Of a stretch of DNA of 64,000 bases, positions 26,601 through 41,600 are shown piece by piece. Source of the DNA: Apoderus coryli (taxonomy: Eukaryota > Arthropoda > Insecta > Coleoptera > Attelabidae). The DNA lies in contig OU452210.1 in NCBI GenBank assembly GCA_911728435.2, positions 4,526,001 through 4,590,000 on the forward strand, in the 5' to 3' direction. The notes under the pieces were generated by a model that was not told the DNA's origin, searched no databases, and saw only the letters and a program-made list of their open reading frames with translations. Each line of letters starts with the position of its first letter. Positions within the stretch are counted from its first letter, which is position 1. The translations under genes and the position numbers were made by a program.

Positions 26601-29600
26601 AATATACATCGATAAAACTGGTGTTGAGTCTTAGGGTATAAGGACTTTAAAAAACGTGTTAAATTCCTTATACCCTAAAAATCAACTTCTATATTACAGA
26701 AATATCTGGACAAATAAACAACAGACGAGTTTGTACCAACATATTTGTTTCCAAAGGTATTTAAACTATATAATTGCAGAAATATTTTAAACATACTTTG
26801 TATTATAGCTCCTCCATTTTCCGGTTGTGTCCACTGAATTCGAATGCTCCTGTTAGTGGAAAATTGTACTTCCATCATCGGTGCACCAGGAGGCATTAAA
26901 ACCAATAGTGTGTAAGTGATTTCGTCTTCCCCAAAAAGATTTGTAGCAGAGCATGTGTAATTACCCGAAAGCGAAATATCAACATCTATAAAAACATTAA
27001 ACATAAAATACATAAGCTAATAATTAATAATAATAATTGGGCGGGCGTTCAAATAAGATTTGTTACTAACAATGCGATTTATGTCTTAATACTTTCTAAT
27101 ATGTGTCCCAAAGTTAACGCAAGATTTGAATTTGCCGCCATTTATGCAGTAAAGTGTTGGCAACCCTAAAAACCAGACAAATCGACAGCTGACAGATTGG
27201 GTTTTTTTCGCAATGCAGAATGGTCATGGAAAATTTCGACAAAGTGCATATATGTATGCAGAGCCGTGGAAGCCATTTGCTCGATGTGTTATTATGGAAT
27301 AACACACATAGGATAGGGTTATTTATGGAAATAACCCTATAATATGTACTTTATGATTCAATAAAAAACTTACAATCAAAATACTAAAAACTGTGTTTTC
27401 TATTTAATTCAAATCTTGCATTAATATTGGGACACCCTTTATAATTTGATCATTCTCTGGAATATCAGAGAAGCTGAACAATGATGAAATCGTTAATATC
27501 GAGTCCTATGTCCTATACTGATCAAATCCTTAGTTTGGTTTTATTTGTCAAATCACAGATATCATTATTTTTAACTTTAAGTACAAAAAAAATGAATCTA
27601 CTTGTAGTACCAGTATAAATATAAATATTAATCCTAAACAAATAATTTAGATAGAAATCCCTAATCCATGCTTGGGTTGTACATTTTCAGTTGCCTGCCT
27701 AATATTTAGAACATAATACCTACTTAATCTAGAATCTAGAACTAAATATATTCAGCTAAACTTTGTAATACCCCTACTCTCTGATAGATATTAAAAATTA
27801 AGAATTGTTTATAATTTATAATGAAAAAAAAAAGAAAAGAGATCGGATATGTTATAAAAAGAAACAAATCCTTACTATGAATATGTAAATGCCCATCTAC
27901 TGTTACAGCATAAAATGGACTAAAGGTAATAGGTCTATTCTGGTGTATCCATCTAGTTCTTGGTTTGGGATTACCAACAGCTAAGCACGGCAGAAGAACA
28001 CTAGATTTATTCGGTTGATGTAACACTTGACTAAAGGAAGCAATTCTAGATGGCGCCCTAGAGTTCGTTGCTTGTGCTACTATTGATGTCGTTTCACCTT
28101 CGCCAATTGTCGTGGTTGCAGAAACCTATAATAAAATATAAACGCAATTTTAATATGTTTGTCTGTGTAGTTTCCTGCTGTACTCTGCTTCCTATGAGAA
28201 ACAGAAATCTGCAATACATATATACGTGTGTATATAGGGTGTTATCAAATCCTTTAAAATATAAATTTGCAATAATGTAGTTATACCTACAGGATTAGTT
28301 ACAAGAAGTATGAGTTTTATTTTGCGTTTTTGTATTAAACAAATGTATTTCAACTTAATTAATTCGTTTTGCCGCATTTAAACAGAAATTTAATTTAAAT
28401 ATTTAATGAAAAAAATAATCCATATACCTCCAAATGTTTTGTCTAAAATCTCGAAAGCTGTGACTTTTATTCCATTTGTGTCGAAAATGTGATAAAATAA
28501 AGTTTTCTACATAAAAAAGGCATACATGTTTTTCCTCGAAAAACTTAAAGGTTTTCGCGAAATTCGAGTTTGAAAATTTTAGGACAAAACTGGTCCTTAG
28601 TACACAGCATTAATAAAATTTTGGAAAACTTTTCGTTTGCAAACTGTATTTCAATATCAAAATAAACTGCAGTGTACTAAGGACCAGTTTTTCCTTAGTT
28701 TTCCGAGAAAAAACAAGTATGCCTTTTTTTATGTAGAAAACTTTATTTTATCACATTTTTAACACAAATGGAATAAAAGTCACAAGAAAAAAAACTTAGG
28801 TTATAATTAAGGCAAGGGTCCCCCCCGTTTAACCGCCTATGGTCATCCTTTTTTATTCAATTTCATGTTAGTTTACGACATTTAACTAGGCTACATTTGA
28901 TTAATTCATCTGTACTCGTTTCGAAAATATTTCAAAAAAATCGTCCTCAGGCAGTCATCTTTAACACCCCGTATCTTTGTAAATAAGGACTTTTCGAAAA
29001 ATTACAATTTAGGTTTTTTTCATGATTTGACGTCCCTAATTCAAAATTTGACCACCTATTTAGAACACCTTGTATTATAAATCTATATTGTATGTTAATA
29101 CGAGGGTTGTCTTTTATATTTCGGGATTTGGCAACCCAAAACATCGATTTGATGAGTCATCCGCCGTATAGTCCTGACTTGGCACCGAATGACTTCTTTT
29201 TATTCCCGTACGTAAAAAACAAACTGAGAGGTCAACGTTTTTCGACACCTGAAGAAGCGGTTGCTGCATTCAAAATGCATGTTTTGGAGATACCTCAATC
29301 AGAGTGCAAAAGTGCTTGGACAATAGGTTCAAACGCATGCAAAAGTGTATAGATCTTCATGGGGAATATATTGAAAAACAATAAAGTGATTATCGATGAT
29401 TATTATTTGTTTTTGTTCTCTAATCCCGAAATATAAAAGGCAACCCTCGTATTTATGTTTATTACCCAAAATTCATATAGTTGATTTTCTTTTAAATTTC
29501 GAACTTCATAAGTAAGGCTGTGTTGAAATACCACATCTTCTGAACGCAAATTGTAACTTTTTTGTTGTCCTACTCTACCAGCTTCCCGGCAATAGATTGT

Positions 29601-32600
29601 GTAAATTGAAATACGACCATTTTTCTTTATTGGTGGTAACCAAGACACCAAAATTGATTCACCAGTTAAAGCTGAAGCCTTAATACCAGCTGGAGGCCCT
29701 GGAACTAATAAATGTCTTGTATAAGTCAATTCCTATAATATTGACCTAAGCAGTTTTAAATCTGTAAAAAACTGGATTATTTAATTTTCCAGATGATGTG
29801 ATATAAGCTGACTTCGGGAAAGGGATATATTTTATATTCATTCCATTAAATGGATAAAAAACCTGTCGCTTCATCCGTGATATATTTTTAATACAAAATC
29901 TAATAATGGGAATTTATAATTTAAATAAATTATTTTGTCAAAACCTCGCAATTTAAGACTTAAGTTTACGGCAGCATTGAAATTGATAAACAATTTAAAC
30001 AAAAATATGAGATCAAAAAGTAGAACAACTATTCGGACATGACATGTCCGACTTAAGGAACTAATATTTCATTTGACCATAATTCTGACAGTTTATTTAT
30101 TTAAGGATATAATAGAAATATCTCGTTTATCATTGAAATTAAAGTGTTAAAGCAGTTAACAACCCATTCAAATACATAAAAAAACGTTTTCTTAAATTTA
30201 ATTAATAATTCAACTTCCTTGAAAGTCACACGAAAACAGGGTTTCTTATAAGAAAACGGCATTCGCCGCACAGTCTCAATTTCGCCAAGCTAGGATAGTC
30301 ACGCTGTTAAGTTTATCACATCCACGCATGCATCAAAGTATGAAAAAAATACTAAAAATGGCACTTCATACTTTCAAATCGTGGAATTTCGAATAAATTT
30401 CTTATTTTACGAGTAAAACTAAGAAGTGTCCGAATTTGGTGCAGTGTCTGAATTTCGTACATTTACCTTATATTAATCCTCTTCCTCTATACAACAAGTT
30501 ATGTTATTAACATAAAAATCGCAAAATTAGATGTTCGACTGTATATATAAACTATTAACTAATACAGGAGTGCACTTTATTTCAAAACCTACATATTTAC
30601 TAAACTAAATACTAAAACAATCTATCCGACTCAAGAGAGCATCCAAAATAGTTCTCTCCTAAATAATAACAGTTTACTCAAATTCAATTTTAAAAAGTGA
30701 GGATTTCGCATTTACGAGTAACGAAAGAGGAAAAGCAATATATAAAATGTTTAAATGTACTTACGATCCTCCTCTGTAGCACAAAATAAATTTTCGCTGA
30801 TAATGCCGTCACCAGCACTTGTGAAAGCAGAAACTTTTATGGAATAGTTTGCAAATTTTATTAGACCATGTAGGTATGTTTCAGTGCTATGAGTCCTTTT
30901 AACTTCACCAGTAACAGCAGCATCTGTGAAATATTACAAATAATATATTACGCTGCATAAAACATTTTTTTATATTTTATTCAAAATGACTTGATATTGG
31001 TCTTGAGTTTTTCTTGAACCGAAAAAAAAGCGTATTTATTTTGATGTACTTATTCAAATTCTAAATGCTCTTTAAACTAAAATTTAGTTGTTATGAATAG
31101 TAATTTCTAAGCGCTCTGATTTACATACATTGGAGTATACAGGGTGGTCAATCAAAAACTTACAACCACGTTTTTTTCTTTTTTTTTTTCGATAATATAC
31201 CACTGAAGAACGCTAGAACTAGGTTTACACATTTTTTGGCTTTTCAGCCCATTAAATTCAACCTTACTCCATGGATGACTGTCAACTCCGAAATTCTTTT
31301 TTCAATGAATAACTTAGTAGATTAGTAATGTAAAAAAACGCCACTGGTTGTGGAATTTCGTGCCTATGTAGGGTAGTTTTTATATTTATTTTTCCCAATA
31401 GTTTTGGCTAACGATAATATAAATATATTTTTGTTGAATATTATTTCAAAGATTGTAAATGTTTTAGCACGTCTTTTAAATAGTAAAGCTATTATTATCT
31501 AAGGACCTTTTTCGGTCAAAAGCAATAAATTGTCTTAACTTTATGTTGATTTTATGAGTAACGAAATCTATCAGAGCTTTTAATGTTCATGTTTCTCAAA
31601 AGATGATATTTTTTTTGTTTCCTTTTCTTTGTTCAACTTTTGTGACATAAAGTACAATATTTATGATGTAATAGTGGTGGCAATTTGCTCAGGATTGGTT
31701 TCTTTGAGATTGTCGATATACCTACCTATTTATTAGATGTTAGATTATTATTATATATATAGGTACTTGGAGTGCTATCATGGTTTTTCCCACACCAAAG
31801 TATGATTATTAATGGGCTAAGAAAAAATATGTGGTTGTAGCTCTTTCTGGGGATTAAAAAGTCATTATATAATCGTATTGCTTCTCTCTTTACAGACGGT
31901 AGTGGCTTGCTTATCTGCTGAAGGACCTCCAATATAAGGTACATTAGTAACAATAATTAACTAAATAAAATTAAAAAATTAAATTATATTATAAAGTCCA
32001 GTTCATTTAGATTTCCTGAAATAGTAACTTTTCTAAAGCTCTTAATTGCGAGTCGACGTAAAGTTGTTCAGTAAGTTCTTTTGTTTATTCTTGTTAATGT
32101 CTATAAAGTTAAAGACCTGTTTGTTTCAATTAAGTTTCAGTAAAGTTTGTTTCTTTTAGTAATTGTTTAATATTTCCAATAGTCAAATTTAGAGTCTGTT
32201 ATAATTGTCAGATTAAAATTATAGTTAAAGTTTTATGTGGAAATTAATATATATATCGTAATTATATTAATTTACCTTCACAGTTTGTTAGATTAATATT
32301 TTCTTCCTTAGATTTTCATAATGTTAATGTTTTTTCTTTTTATTTATTTATTTCTTATTGTTATTCATTTCTATTATTTATAATTAAATTATTGTTTTTA
32401 TAGCCCCAAATCTCGTAAAGCTTATTATCGAACCCGTGTACAATTTAAATAGCATAATCGGGGTTCCCATGGACGAAGGCTTTTAATCAGATTTCTTTCT
32501 AAGTGTATACAACACCCGCTAATTTAAATTGTCACAATAGTTCATTGAGAATAACTATAGAAAGTTCCAAATAATTCGACTACTACTCAACTAATGGATT

Positions 32601-35600
32601 ACAGACTTGTGTGATACATTTTTTCTTCAATCCATTCATTGAAAAATCACTCTTTTTGAAGCCACACACAAGACACAAAGTACGAGATTTAATGCTTCTT
32701 CTTTACAAGTACATGTTGCCATTACTGCTTGGACGTTGCTGTTGGACATTTTTAGCAATTAATACACAGACATCTTTGGTTAGTTCTCCAGCGATTTGCT
32801 ACTATCTGGTATTATTCCTCAGCTACTAATCCAAATTTGTAGTTAATTCTCTTCTGAGGATACCCACAGTATTAGCGAACAAACGTCAAGATAAAAAAGT
32901 ATTTTGATGAATCAAAAAAAAAAAAAGTAGGTGCTGTGACAATAGAGTTTAACGTCCTTTAAATTTATATTGTCACCTCTCTCCAATACAATTTATTCCA
33001 GTTTTACATATTTTTCTTCTAATGGTTTCCTTCAAACTCTTTTATTCAGCTTCTTGGTTGTCAATAAATACTCTCATTTAAATAATCTAATAAAATATCA
33101 GTGCGTATTCATAATAATAGACTTTACATCGTGAGTGAGAAACTATATTTTCGCAGAATGTTTACCTTTATCACTTATTCAGGTAATTTGAGTTTTACAG
33201 GATAATCTATCACCTGCTACCTTAAAAATCAATTCATGATGAATGAAGATGGAGCGTTTAACATATATTATATTTTTTCTGGCTATATGCCAAAATAATT
33301 ACTTATATATTCAGAGAAAATTTTTATTTTTAGTCCAATAATATTACAGTTCTTCACTCTTAGATATCAACATCATTAAACAAATATATGTCTATATTAT
33401 TACCTACGCTTAAATTCCATATTTAATGTTCTCTTCTTTAGTTGTTTTCTTCTCTTTTCGAAATTATCGTGTTTCTCCTTTCTTGTCTTCTAATTTCTTT
33501 TGTTGGTTTCATCTAGTCGTCTTCTTGTTCCTTCTTATTATTCATTCGTTGCAAACTATATTACGATCCATTATTAATCTGAGATTTTTATGGAAAAGAT
33601 CTGTCTTACAAAATTCTCCGGTTGCGCTGTAACTTCACGGCTCATTGCCAAAAATCTGACATTTACTTGACAAATAATATTAATAATATATCATCAAAAA
33701 CCTTTCAGTTTAAGACAAATCAAAACGCTCTGTATTTTGGTCTAGGGAACCATTGCGAAAGTCTATTTTATTTTTCATACTTATTTCAAAAAGATGATAT
33801 GCGACTCATTTTTAAAGCACCCTGTATATTCGAAATCATTTTAAAAATGTAGCCTTTATTGACCTACATATTGTCCCTGTAACAAAAATTAAGGAATACA
33901 TCTAGTTTTCTCATAAAACTCCGTGGCGTTCGTTGTGACTCACCCTGTATTAATACTAAAACTTACCCGGTAAAATCGTTGCATATTAGCAAACTAACAA
34001 TAATACAGTAACAAACTAACGGGTATTCTCAGTGTTTTTCATTTTTGTGCTTTTGAGCTTAAGCAGCTCGACATGATCATAGAGGTGTTTGCTCAGGATG
34101 CACAATACACATGGTCTGATTGAAATTGTTTACAGTAAATATATCTGGTATTATGGTGACATCACGTTCAAGTTCAGTGAAAATTAAGTCTTACTTATAA
34201 CAGGAAATTAATATAATCTACAAAATATCGGTCTACAATAAGACGCGATAGAATTTAATGATGTAAATACGAGTAAATAAAGAATATCAAGATTACAACT
34301 TACCAATTAACTTGTCTGATATAGGTCTATAATAAACTTTATAGCCCTGTATTAAGCCGCCATGAAAATGCATTGGTGGTGGCCTCCATGATATCTTCAT
34401 AATTTGAGATGAAATTTCTGTGCACCTGATATCATCTGGGGCTGCTTCTGGTATCCCTTCTTTAGTTGTACCAATAACAGCTAAAGAAGCTGGTCCTGTA
34501 GATATGCTATTAAATGCTTTAACAGTTATCTCGTATCTAGTGAATTTCTTTAAACCGATTAAATGTATTTTGTTTGTTGCCCAACCGTTTATTGTTTGAC
34601 TTTGTGTATTATTACTCAGTGCATTTTGCTCTGTCCATGTAACTACGTATCCTAATAAGTCACCATTCCAACTATGTCGTAGTGGTATTGACCAAGTGAC
34701 AAATAGTTCTGTGGAACTAACAGCTTCAACCCTTACATCTTGAGGTGGTTCTGAGGGTTTTTCTTCTTGTGTTTTTATCACAATCGGCTCAGTGTACTCG
34801 CTCTGATCTAGCGTGTTTACTGCGCTCACGCGTATTGTGTAAACTGTTGCCGGAATCAGATCATTGATGTTTGCGTGTTTTACTGGCTCCCTGAAAAATA
34901 CAGGACAAAAAAATTTATGTACCATAGGCGTTCATTAAAACAGAATAGCCTGTCTCCACGATAACTCGAATCCCACTTAACAGATTTTTAACAAATTTAG
35001 TACAAAAATATTAAAGGATTTGTGTGGGTGCTGATTAACTTTTGGAAAACATTGAGCCTAGGCACGAGGTTTAATTCGTTTAATAAAGCCTCAAGAGCCT
35101 TTAGAGCAATTAATGAATCATTGATCTAGTATCTGATTGGTAACAATTGTCTTCAATTCTATTAAATTCTAAATAAGTTCATTTTGCTGCGAAAATATTT
35201 ACACTTGCGACGTGATATCCATAGCTAGTGCAAAACGCAATATAGTAGATTTAATACCTATATCTAAATAATTCAACTTAACCTAATCTATCCTAACATA
35301 AACTTCATTCAGCCATAATAATTGCTGTTTAGGATTTAAGCGTATTGTTTTTATTCCAGTTTAATTTCTCAAAAGTAGAAAAGTTATCTTTAAATCCTTG
35401 TTAGCAAAAAGCTACTAGACGCGTCTTTATTCTTTTTAAATTGAGAATGGAATGAAAACAAAACAAACGAGACAATAGGTAGTATTTTGTTGTCTCCAGA
35501 TTAAAACATTTCAAGCTAAAAAAGCCGATGTTGCTTACATTAGTTGGATTATTCGTGCTTATTTAAGAAACTTTTGTTACGCTTTTAAATGTTGATGATG

Positions 35601-38600
35601 AAATAAGGTTCTAAGATTTGTTAAACTAAGGCATCTTACTAGCATTAACCGAATCAATTGTAAGCATATATGAAATGACTAATACTAAATAGAATGTAAT
35701 AACCATGATGTTAACTGTCCTGCTAAAGTTATAGAAATGTCTAGTTTTCGATACATTGTATCTTGCTCACTTGAACTAGTTCCACGGCGAATTGAATTTC
35801 AGCGAAGAAAAATGAGGAGGATCTGCACGTCGATCATCAAATCTAGGATTGGTTTTACTGCTCTAGTGGCCTAGATGTAAAAATGAAATGCGATTAAGAT
35901 TTAGAGATTGGCGAATTTGCGGATAGAAGAGGCTAAGAAGACGATGGTAATGGCGGCGCCTGAAGTAATTTTTGGTTCCCATCGCGTTCTGTTAAACATA
36001 GATGCACCAGTACCTACCTAGTCCGTTTTCGAACAGCAAGGAACATACCTTTATAATAATCAATACTATTGTTAATACTTGTTATGCATATAAGTAGATA
36101 CATTTATAATAATATGCTTCTGATATTATAAACTAACAACAAATTATAATCACTTAGTCAGTGACATTTTCTATAGAACGTAAAAATTTTTTAATATGTG
36201 TATTCGTCACTTCATTATTTTCAGACCTTAACTGATGATAAATATTTAAAAGAATACGCTGGCTTTGCACATGTAAATCTTGATGAACTCCCACCATGTT
36301 CCGCTCGTGTCGTATACTGGCCGTGTCTGATACAGTGACTGCAAAAAGTTTCTTCCACTTGAGGTTTTATTAAAAATTGTTATTTAATTTGATAGATCTT
36401 CTTTCATTTTATCAATCTAAGAAAAACTATTGCACAAATCATGATTACAATATTCTGCCACCATGTTTTACTGTCAGACACAAATTTTCTTGTTTAAATT
36501 CCACATTAGTATTCACCATACCATATGATGTCCATCCGATTATATTTAGATTAATATGAGAAAATAACACGTTGCTAAAAATATTTATTTGCAAACTCTA
36601 ATCCTTTATTTTCGATTAATCATTAACCCAATACTTTTTGCAGTCACTGTAGTTATTTTTATTACTGTCGGTATCCGTTGGCAGGCATGATACGTCTTAT
36701 ATACGAGGGAGACATGTATCAAAAACGCTGCATCCGATGCTGTTTTATAATGTAAAGAGGGATGGGAACGGATAGCCCCGGTAAAATCGTTAAATTTATA
36801 TATTTTACATTGTCTTTGGATACACTATACCTATTTTTATTTTGAATCTGAGCCTTTTGTACTATTTCCTTTTTGTAATACAAAAATAACGAAAATAACA
36901 TTGACAACACTATGAATAGTCATTTTTAACCGAAACCTTTTACGTCAGTTTAATTTTTAGTAGTATTGTTGTATTCAAAATTGCAAAAAATAATTGTCAA
37001 TTAAATTTCTAATTATTAATAAATCTTGGCTTACCCTGGATACATATTTACAGATGCTGAAACATTTAATACATGAGACTTTTCCCAACCATCGTTATTT
37101 GTATCTAGTATTTTATATTGTACCAAATAGGCAATGACAGGACTATTCCCATCAAATGTTCCTCGCCATGCCAGTTTAACTGATCGCCCTGTAACTTCAA
37201 CTGCTTCCAAATGTGCAGGCGGGTCTGGTTTCTCTTGTACAGCAAGATTAATAGTGTGTTCGCTTCGACCAAAAGCGTTTTCAGTAAGGCATTTGTAAAC
37301 ACCAGAATCCTCCCTGTCTGTTTGACTGATATTCACTACCGACTTCACCCCGTTTTCATCTTTTATATTTACGTGAGAAAACCTACAATGTGTTAATGAA
37401 AAAGATCTTTTCAGTTCCTATATTTATACACACACGTATTTCATTACATTTACAACTGCTTTTTAATGATTTTGTTTAAAAGGGTAGATAAAGCACATTG
37501 AAAAAACATCCTGCAGAGCATTAATTTTTTTAAGTAATTTACAAAGGTCTGCAAAAAGTCTTGCTTACAATCACGATTCTTTTATACTAGATGTATATTA
37601 GGTTACAAGGTAGCTTTTTTAAGTTATTGGTGAAATTTTATAATACAATCTTAACTAGCGACCGCACATGACATTTTTGCAGAGATCATAAATTTGTTAA
37701 AAAAAAGGTACATATCTTAACTTCTGTCTAAATTACACAAAATTCGATGGGGGAGTTGTTATGAAACTTACCTTTAATTATTCCAAGGAACCTAAAAATG
37801 TAAAATTATATGTGGTGTCCCATTTGACATTCCGGAGTTAATGACTTTTAATATTAACACTCAAATAATTTTTAAATTTCTTTAAAACCAATAAACTTTT
37901 GTATTAACAATTGTTTTCTAAAGGAAGTAGTTTCTGAGAAAAGGTACTGTCCCCTAACAAAGTGCCAACCCTGTACAACCCCATTACATAGGAAAAAAAA
38001 ACCTTTTTGTTAACAAAATGTTTAAAAATAAGTGCTTAATGTTAACCCTTCATCTATTTGAAATAAAAATCTATGTGAAGTGTCTCTTTTACAACACAAC
38101 TTTAAGTGCAAGGCATAGCAAATGGCATATTAATTATTCTAATCAAAACTACCACTACTAAGATTCCATTGTGAGTAGATATGAATATAAGATGTTTTCC
38201 ATATAAATGAAAAATACGTGTTATGATAAACTGTTTTATCAAGCAGCTTTTATGATGTTGAGTTCTTTAGGTACATTAACTTCAAACCAATATTTTTTAA
38301 CTTGCATCAACATTTTTTACGTTACCTTATTTTATGCAAATCAAGCTTATATCCGTTAAACTGCCACTTAACATCGATAGGTAAATCGCCATGGACTTGA
38401 CATGTTAGAATTGCTTGGTTACCACGTTTAACAGATATGTTTTTCATTGGTGTTTCAAAACGAGCAGGTTCTGTAAGTACAGAATATAACAATATAAAAC
38501 AAATCATTCAAAAATTACATCAAACAAATACTTGAGACCAATTTAAATGCCAGGGGAGAATATGCCCAGGGTGGAGCATCATTTATATGGTTATGCAAGT

Positions 38601-41600
38601 AAAAAAAAATAGATATCATTATTACTTTGGTTTGTTCAGCTCAGTTCTTCTAAAATACAGCATTTTTAGTAGAAAATAAATTGTAACGCATGGGCAAATT
38701 TGAGGTTAGGAAGTAAATTGGCTGTCAAATGATGAAATGTAAAAAATTGAGCTGTCATCCTTTGACGTTTATTTAGTAAAAACGTTTGTGTTTTTTAAAA
38801 TAGTTCTAGTATAGTAATGTGGTAGTACGTAGTATAGAATTTAAGATATGGTTGAAACCTGATTGAAACCTTTACCAAAAAAAGGATTAAATTACTTCTG
38901 AGAAAATTATTTATTTTGTATATTCTATGATACGACCCTGAATTTGTTGAGACCTACGAAACAGAATAGGCGAACAAAAAAGTAAGGAAAGCTTTCATTT
39001 AAAAGCATTATACCTATTGTTATTTGTAGAAAGCTGTATGCTCCTTTTATTTCTTAAACGAAACCTACGAATACACAGAGTGAGTCAAAAACAAACCCTA
39101 ATACATCAAATGTGTGATTCTACACATTAAAGTATAAAAGAAAGTTATTTCCAACTTGGAACTAAAATGCTTCTTAAGGGAGCTATGTCTCTTAAACGAT
39201 GGCCTTCCGAAACTTTAGATTCACTCGATTTATGACTGCTTACTTCTGGGATTTTTGGCCAGTGGATATCGCATAAACGGTCGTAGTGGTGGCAAAGACA
39301 TGTTGGATCATAACTTTATTCTTTGAATTTGGTTACCGATTTTTTTGCAAAAAATTATTTGATATTGTTCACGTTAAAACTGTAGCAAAACCATCCGTTT
39401 CCAGGAAAAAATTATCCAATCTGGTACGGGCGTTTTATTAACACAATCATCAACCAAATCACCATCCAACATAGCATGCACATTTTTTAAATGAAACTTC
39501 TTGTTAAGTTCTCTTTGTTTATTCTATTAAGAATAGACGATTTGGAAATTCCTGGAAGCATCGCTGACAATCTTGGAACACTTAAGTTTAGGATATCCTC
39601 AAGGTCCATTCCGATTCTTCCATCACACTAACGGTTCTATTTTATAGGAAACACCAATCCGGTTTCCCGTACTCTTTGGTGAAGGGCTGTAAGAGGTTCA
39701 ATGAGTGAAATTACAAGAGTTTTCATGATACAAAGAGAGTTATAATAAAACAATGCATTTTTTATTAAAACATACACTTTTCGGATCATTGACATGCACT
39801 TTAGATTTGAGATATTCCCATAAGAAGAAATCCATAGGGCTCAAATCTGGACTGCGTGGAGGCTAATGTATGTCACCTCTCCTGGAGATTAATAGGTCAA
39901 GGAAAATTTAATGAACTCGCAGTAGAGACGCCTTGGACGTGTGTGCAATGGCTCCATCTTACTGAAATGAAACCGTGTTCTTTGGTTATACAAGGAAAGT
40001 TTTGCATTTCAGACATCGATCTATTCATTTATTATTTTACCAACCAAAGGATATACAATAAATTCTTCTACAGCCACGGATTCGAAAAACAGCGAATTCC
40101 CCAAATAATGCTTTTATTTATCTAAAAAAAGTTGCCGTGATGAAAAACTACAGAAAATAGATAATCAAAATGTAGTATATAAATATCTACGCCTATGGTT
40201 TATAATATAGAACAAAACATTTTACCGTTCACAGCTAAATAAATCACTTTTCCTAGACCAGATCCAATGCCATTAGATGCTCGACACAAATAATTTCCTT
40301 CATCCGTAGAAGAAACAGTTTCAAACCACAATGAGCCATTTTCCATTAGAGTCACTCTGCCATGAAGGCTAAGCAGCGGGTGATAGTCTGTTGATGTTTT
40401 TCCTAAATACTCAGAAACAAATGAAGTTATTTTCATTTATACATATACCAGGTCCTTCATATTATGTATGTGTGGTCTAACAACTGATCTATAAACCTAC
40501 ATATGGAATTCCATTACTTCGTACTTGCCTTGCTTCCTATAATATGTGTACACAAAGCAAGCATTATTTAATTAAATTCCATATACGCCACGATAGTTCA
40601 ATTGATAAAACACTTAACCGGCAATCGGGAGGAGTGGGTTCAAATCCCAATTATGTCCCAGAAATGTTTTTAATTCAAGGATGCTATTTTATTTAATTTT
40701 TCTCTATGTCGGTTCTCAACATAATTAAATATCTTGCTTTCATTTGTAACCATTATTCTATAATCAAAATAAGGTTCTAAATCATGCGCGTTTTTTGTGA
40801 TGAACATTAATTATTTTGTACCGACAACCTTGTAAACCCCCAGCGGCCCCAATTTTTTTTTTTGAATGGAAAGTATTAGTTTTTTTAACTATGGAACACT
40901 ACGTATGTATTTTTGAATTATCTTGATTAAGGATTTTCAATTTAAAATTCTTTATCAATATTTCGGCTAATTAAAGGCTAAGGGGATTTCCCATATTATG
41001 CCTTTATTGGCTGTTTGCTGTTATCGATATCATAGCGGAACCTTTAGCATTAATAATAAATAAAAGTTTTAAAGAAGGAATTTTTCCCAAGCATCTTAAG
41101 CAATCAAAAATAATCCCAATATTTAAAAATAAAGGTGACCTTTAGAATTGTAAAACCAAATCAGTAAGATATTTGAAAGGCTATATAATACCCGAATAAT
41201 TAATAACTGTTTAAACATGAAAATTTTATTAGGATATAGAATATAGACAATTTCGTACAAAAGTTTTTGAAGATGATTTTTTACTTCTCAATCAATTTAA
41301 AAGTTCCGTGTTTTTCAAAATAGTTAATTCTGTTAACGAAATAAAAAAAAATGAGAGAAAGAGATAAAAAAACGAAACCAATACGGAATCGAATAAAACT
41401 TCCTTATTTATTGAGCTTTCCCATTTATTATCAAACCGTCAAGGCCCCTTTAGTCTTCCAATTCCTATGTGGATTCCTTTATCTTATTTACTTTCTACTT
41501 TGTTATTAAACTTTCACTTTAATCACAAATTAGTAAAACACATATTGTTGGATCGCATAAAATAAATAATAAAATGTATTTTGTCCTGGTGCGGTGGGGC

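Noticed and set aside
29092..29352. 86-codon frame with [10 protein letters not shown] as a possible gene
   Set aside because: It is the C-terminal scrap of a mariner transposase inside a short element with inverted ends.
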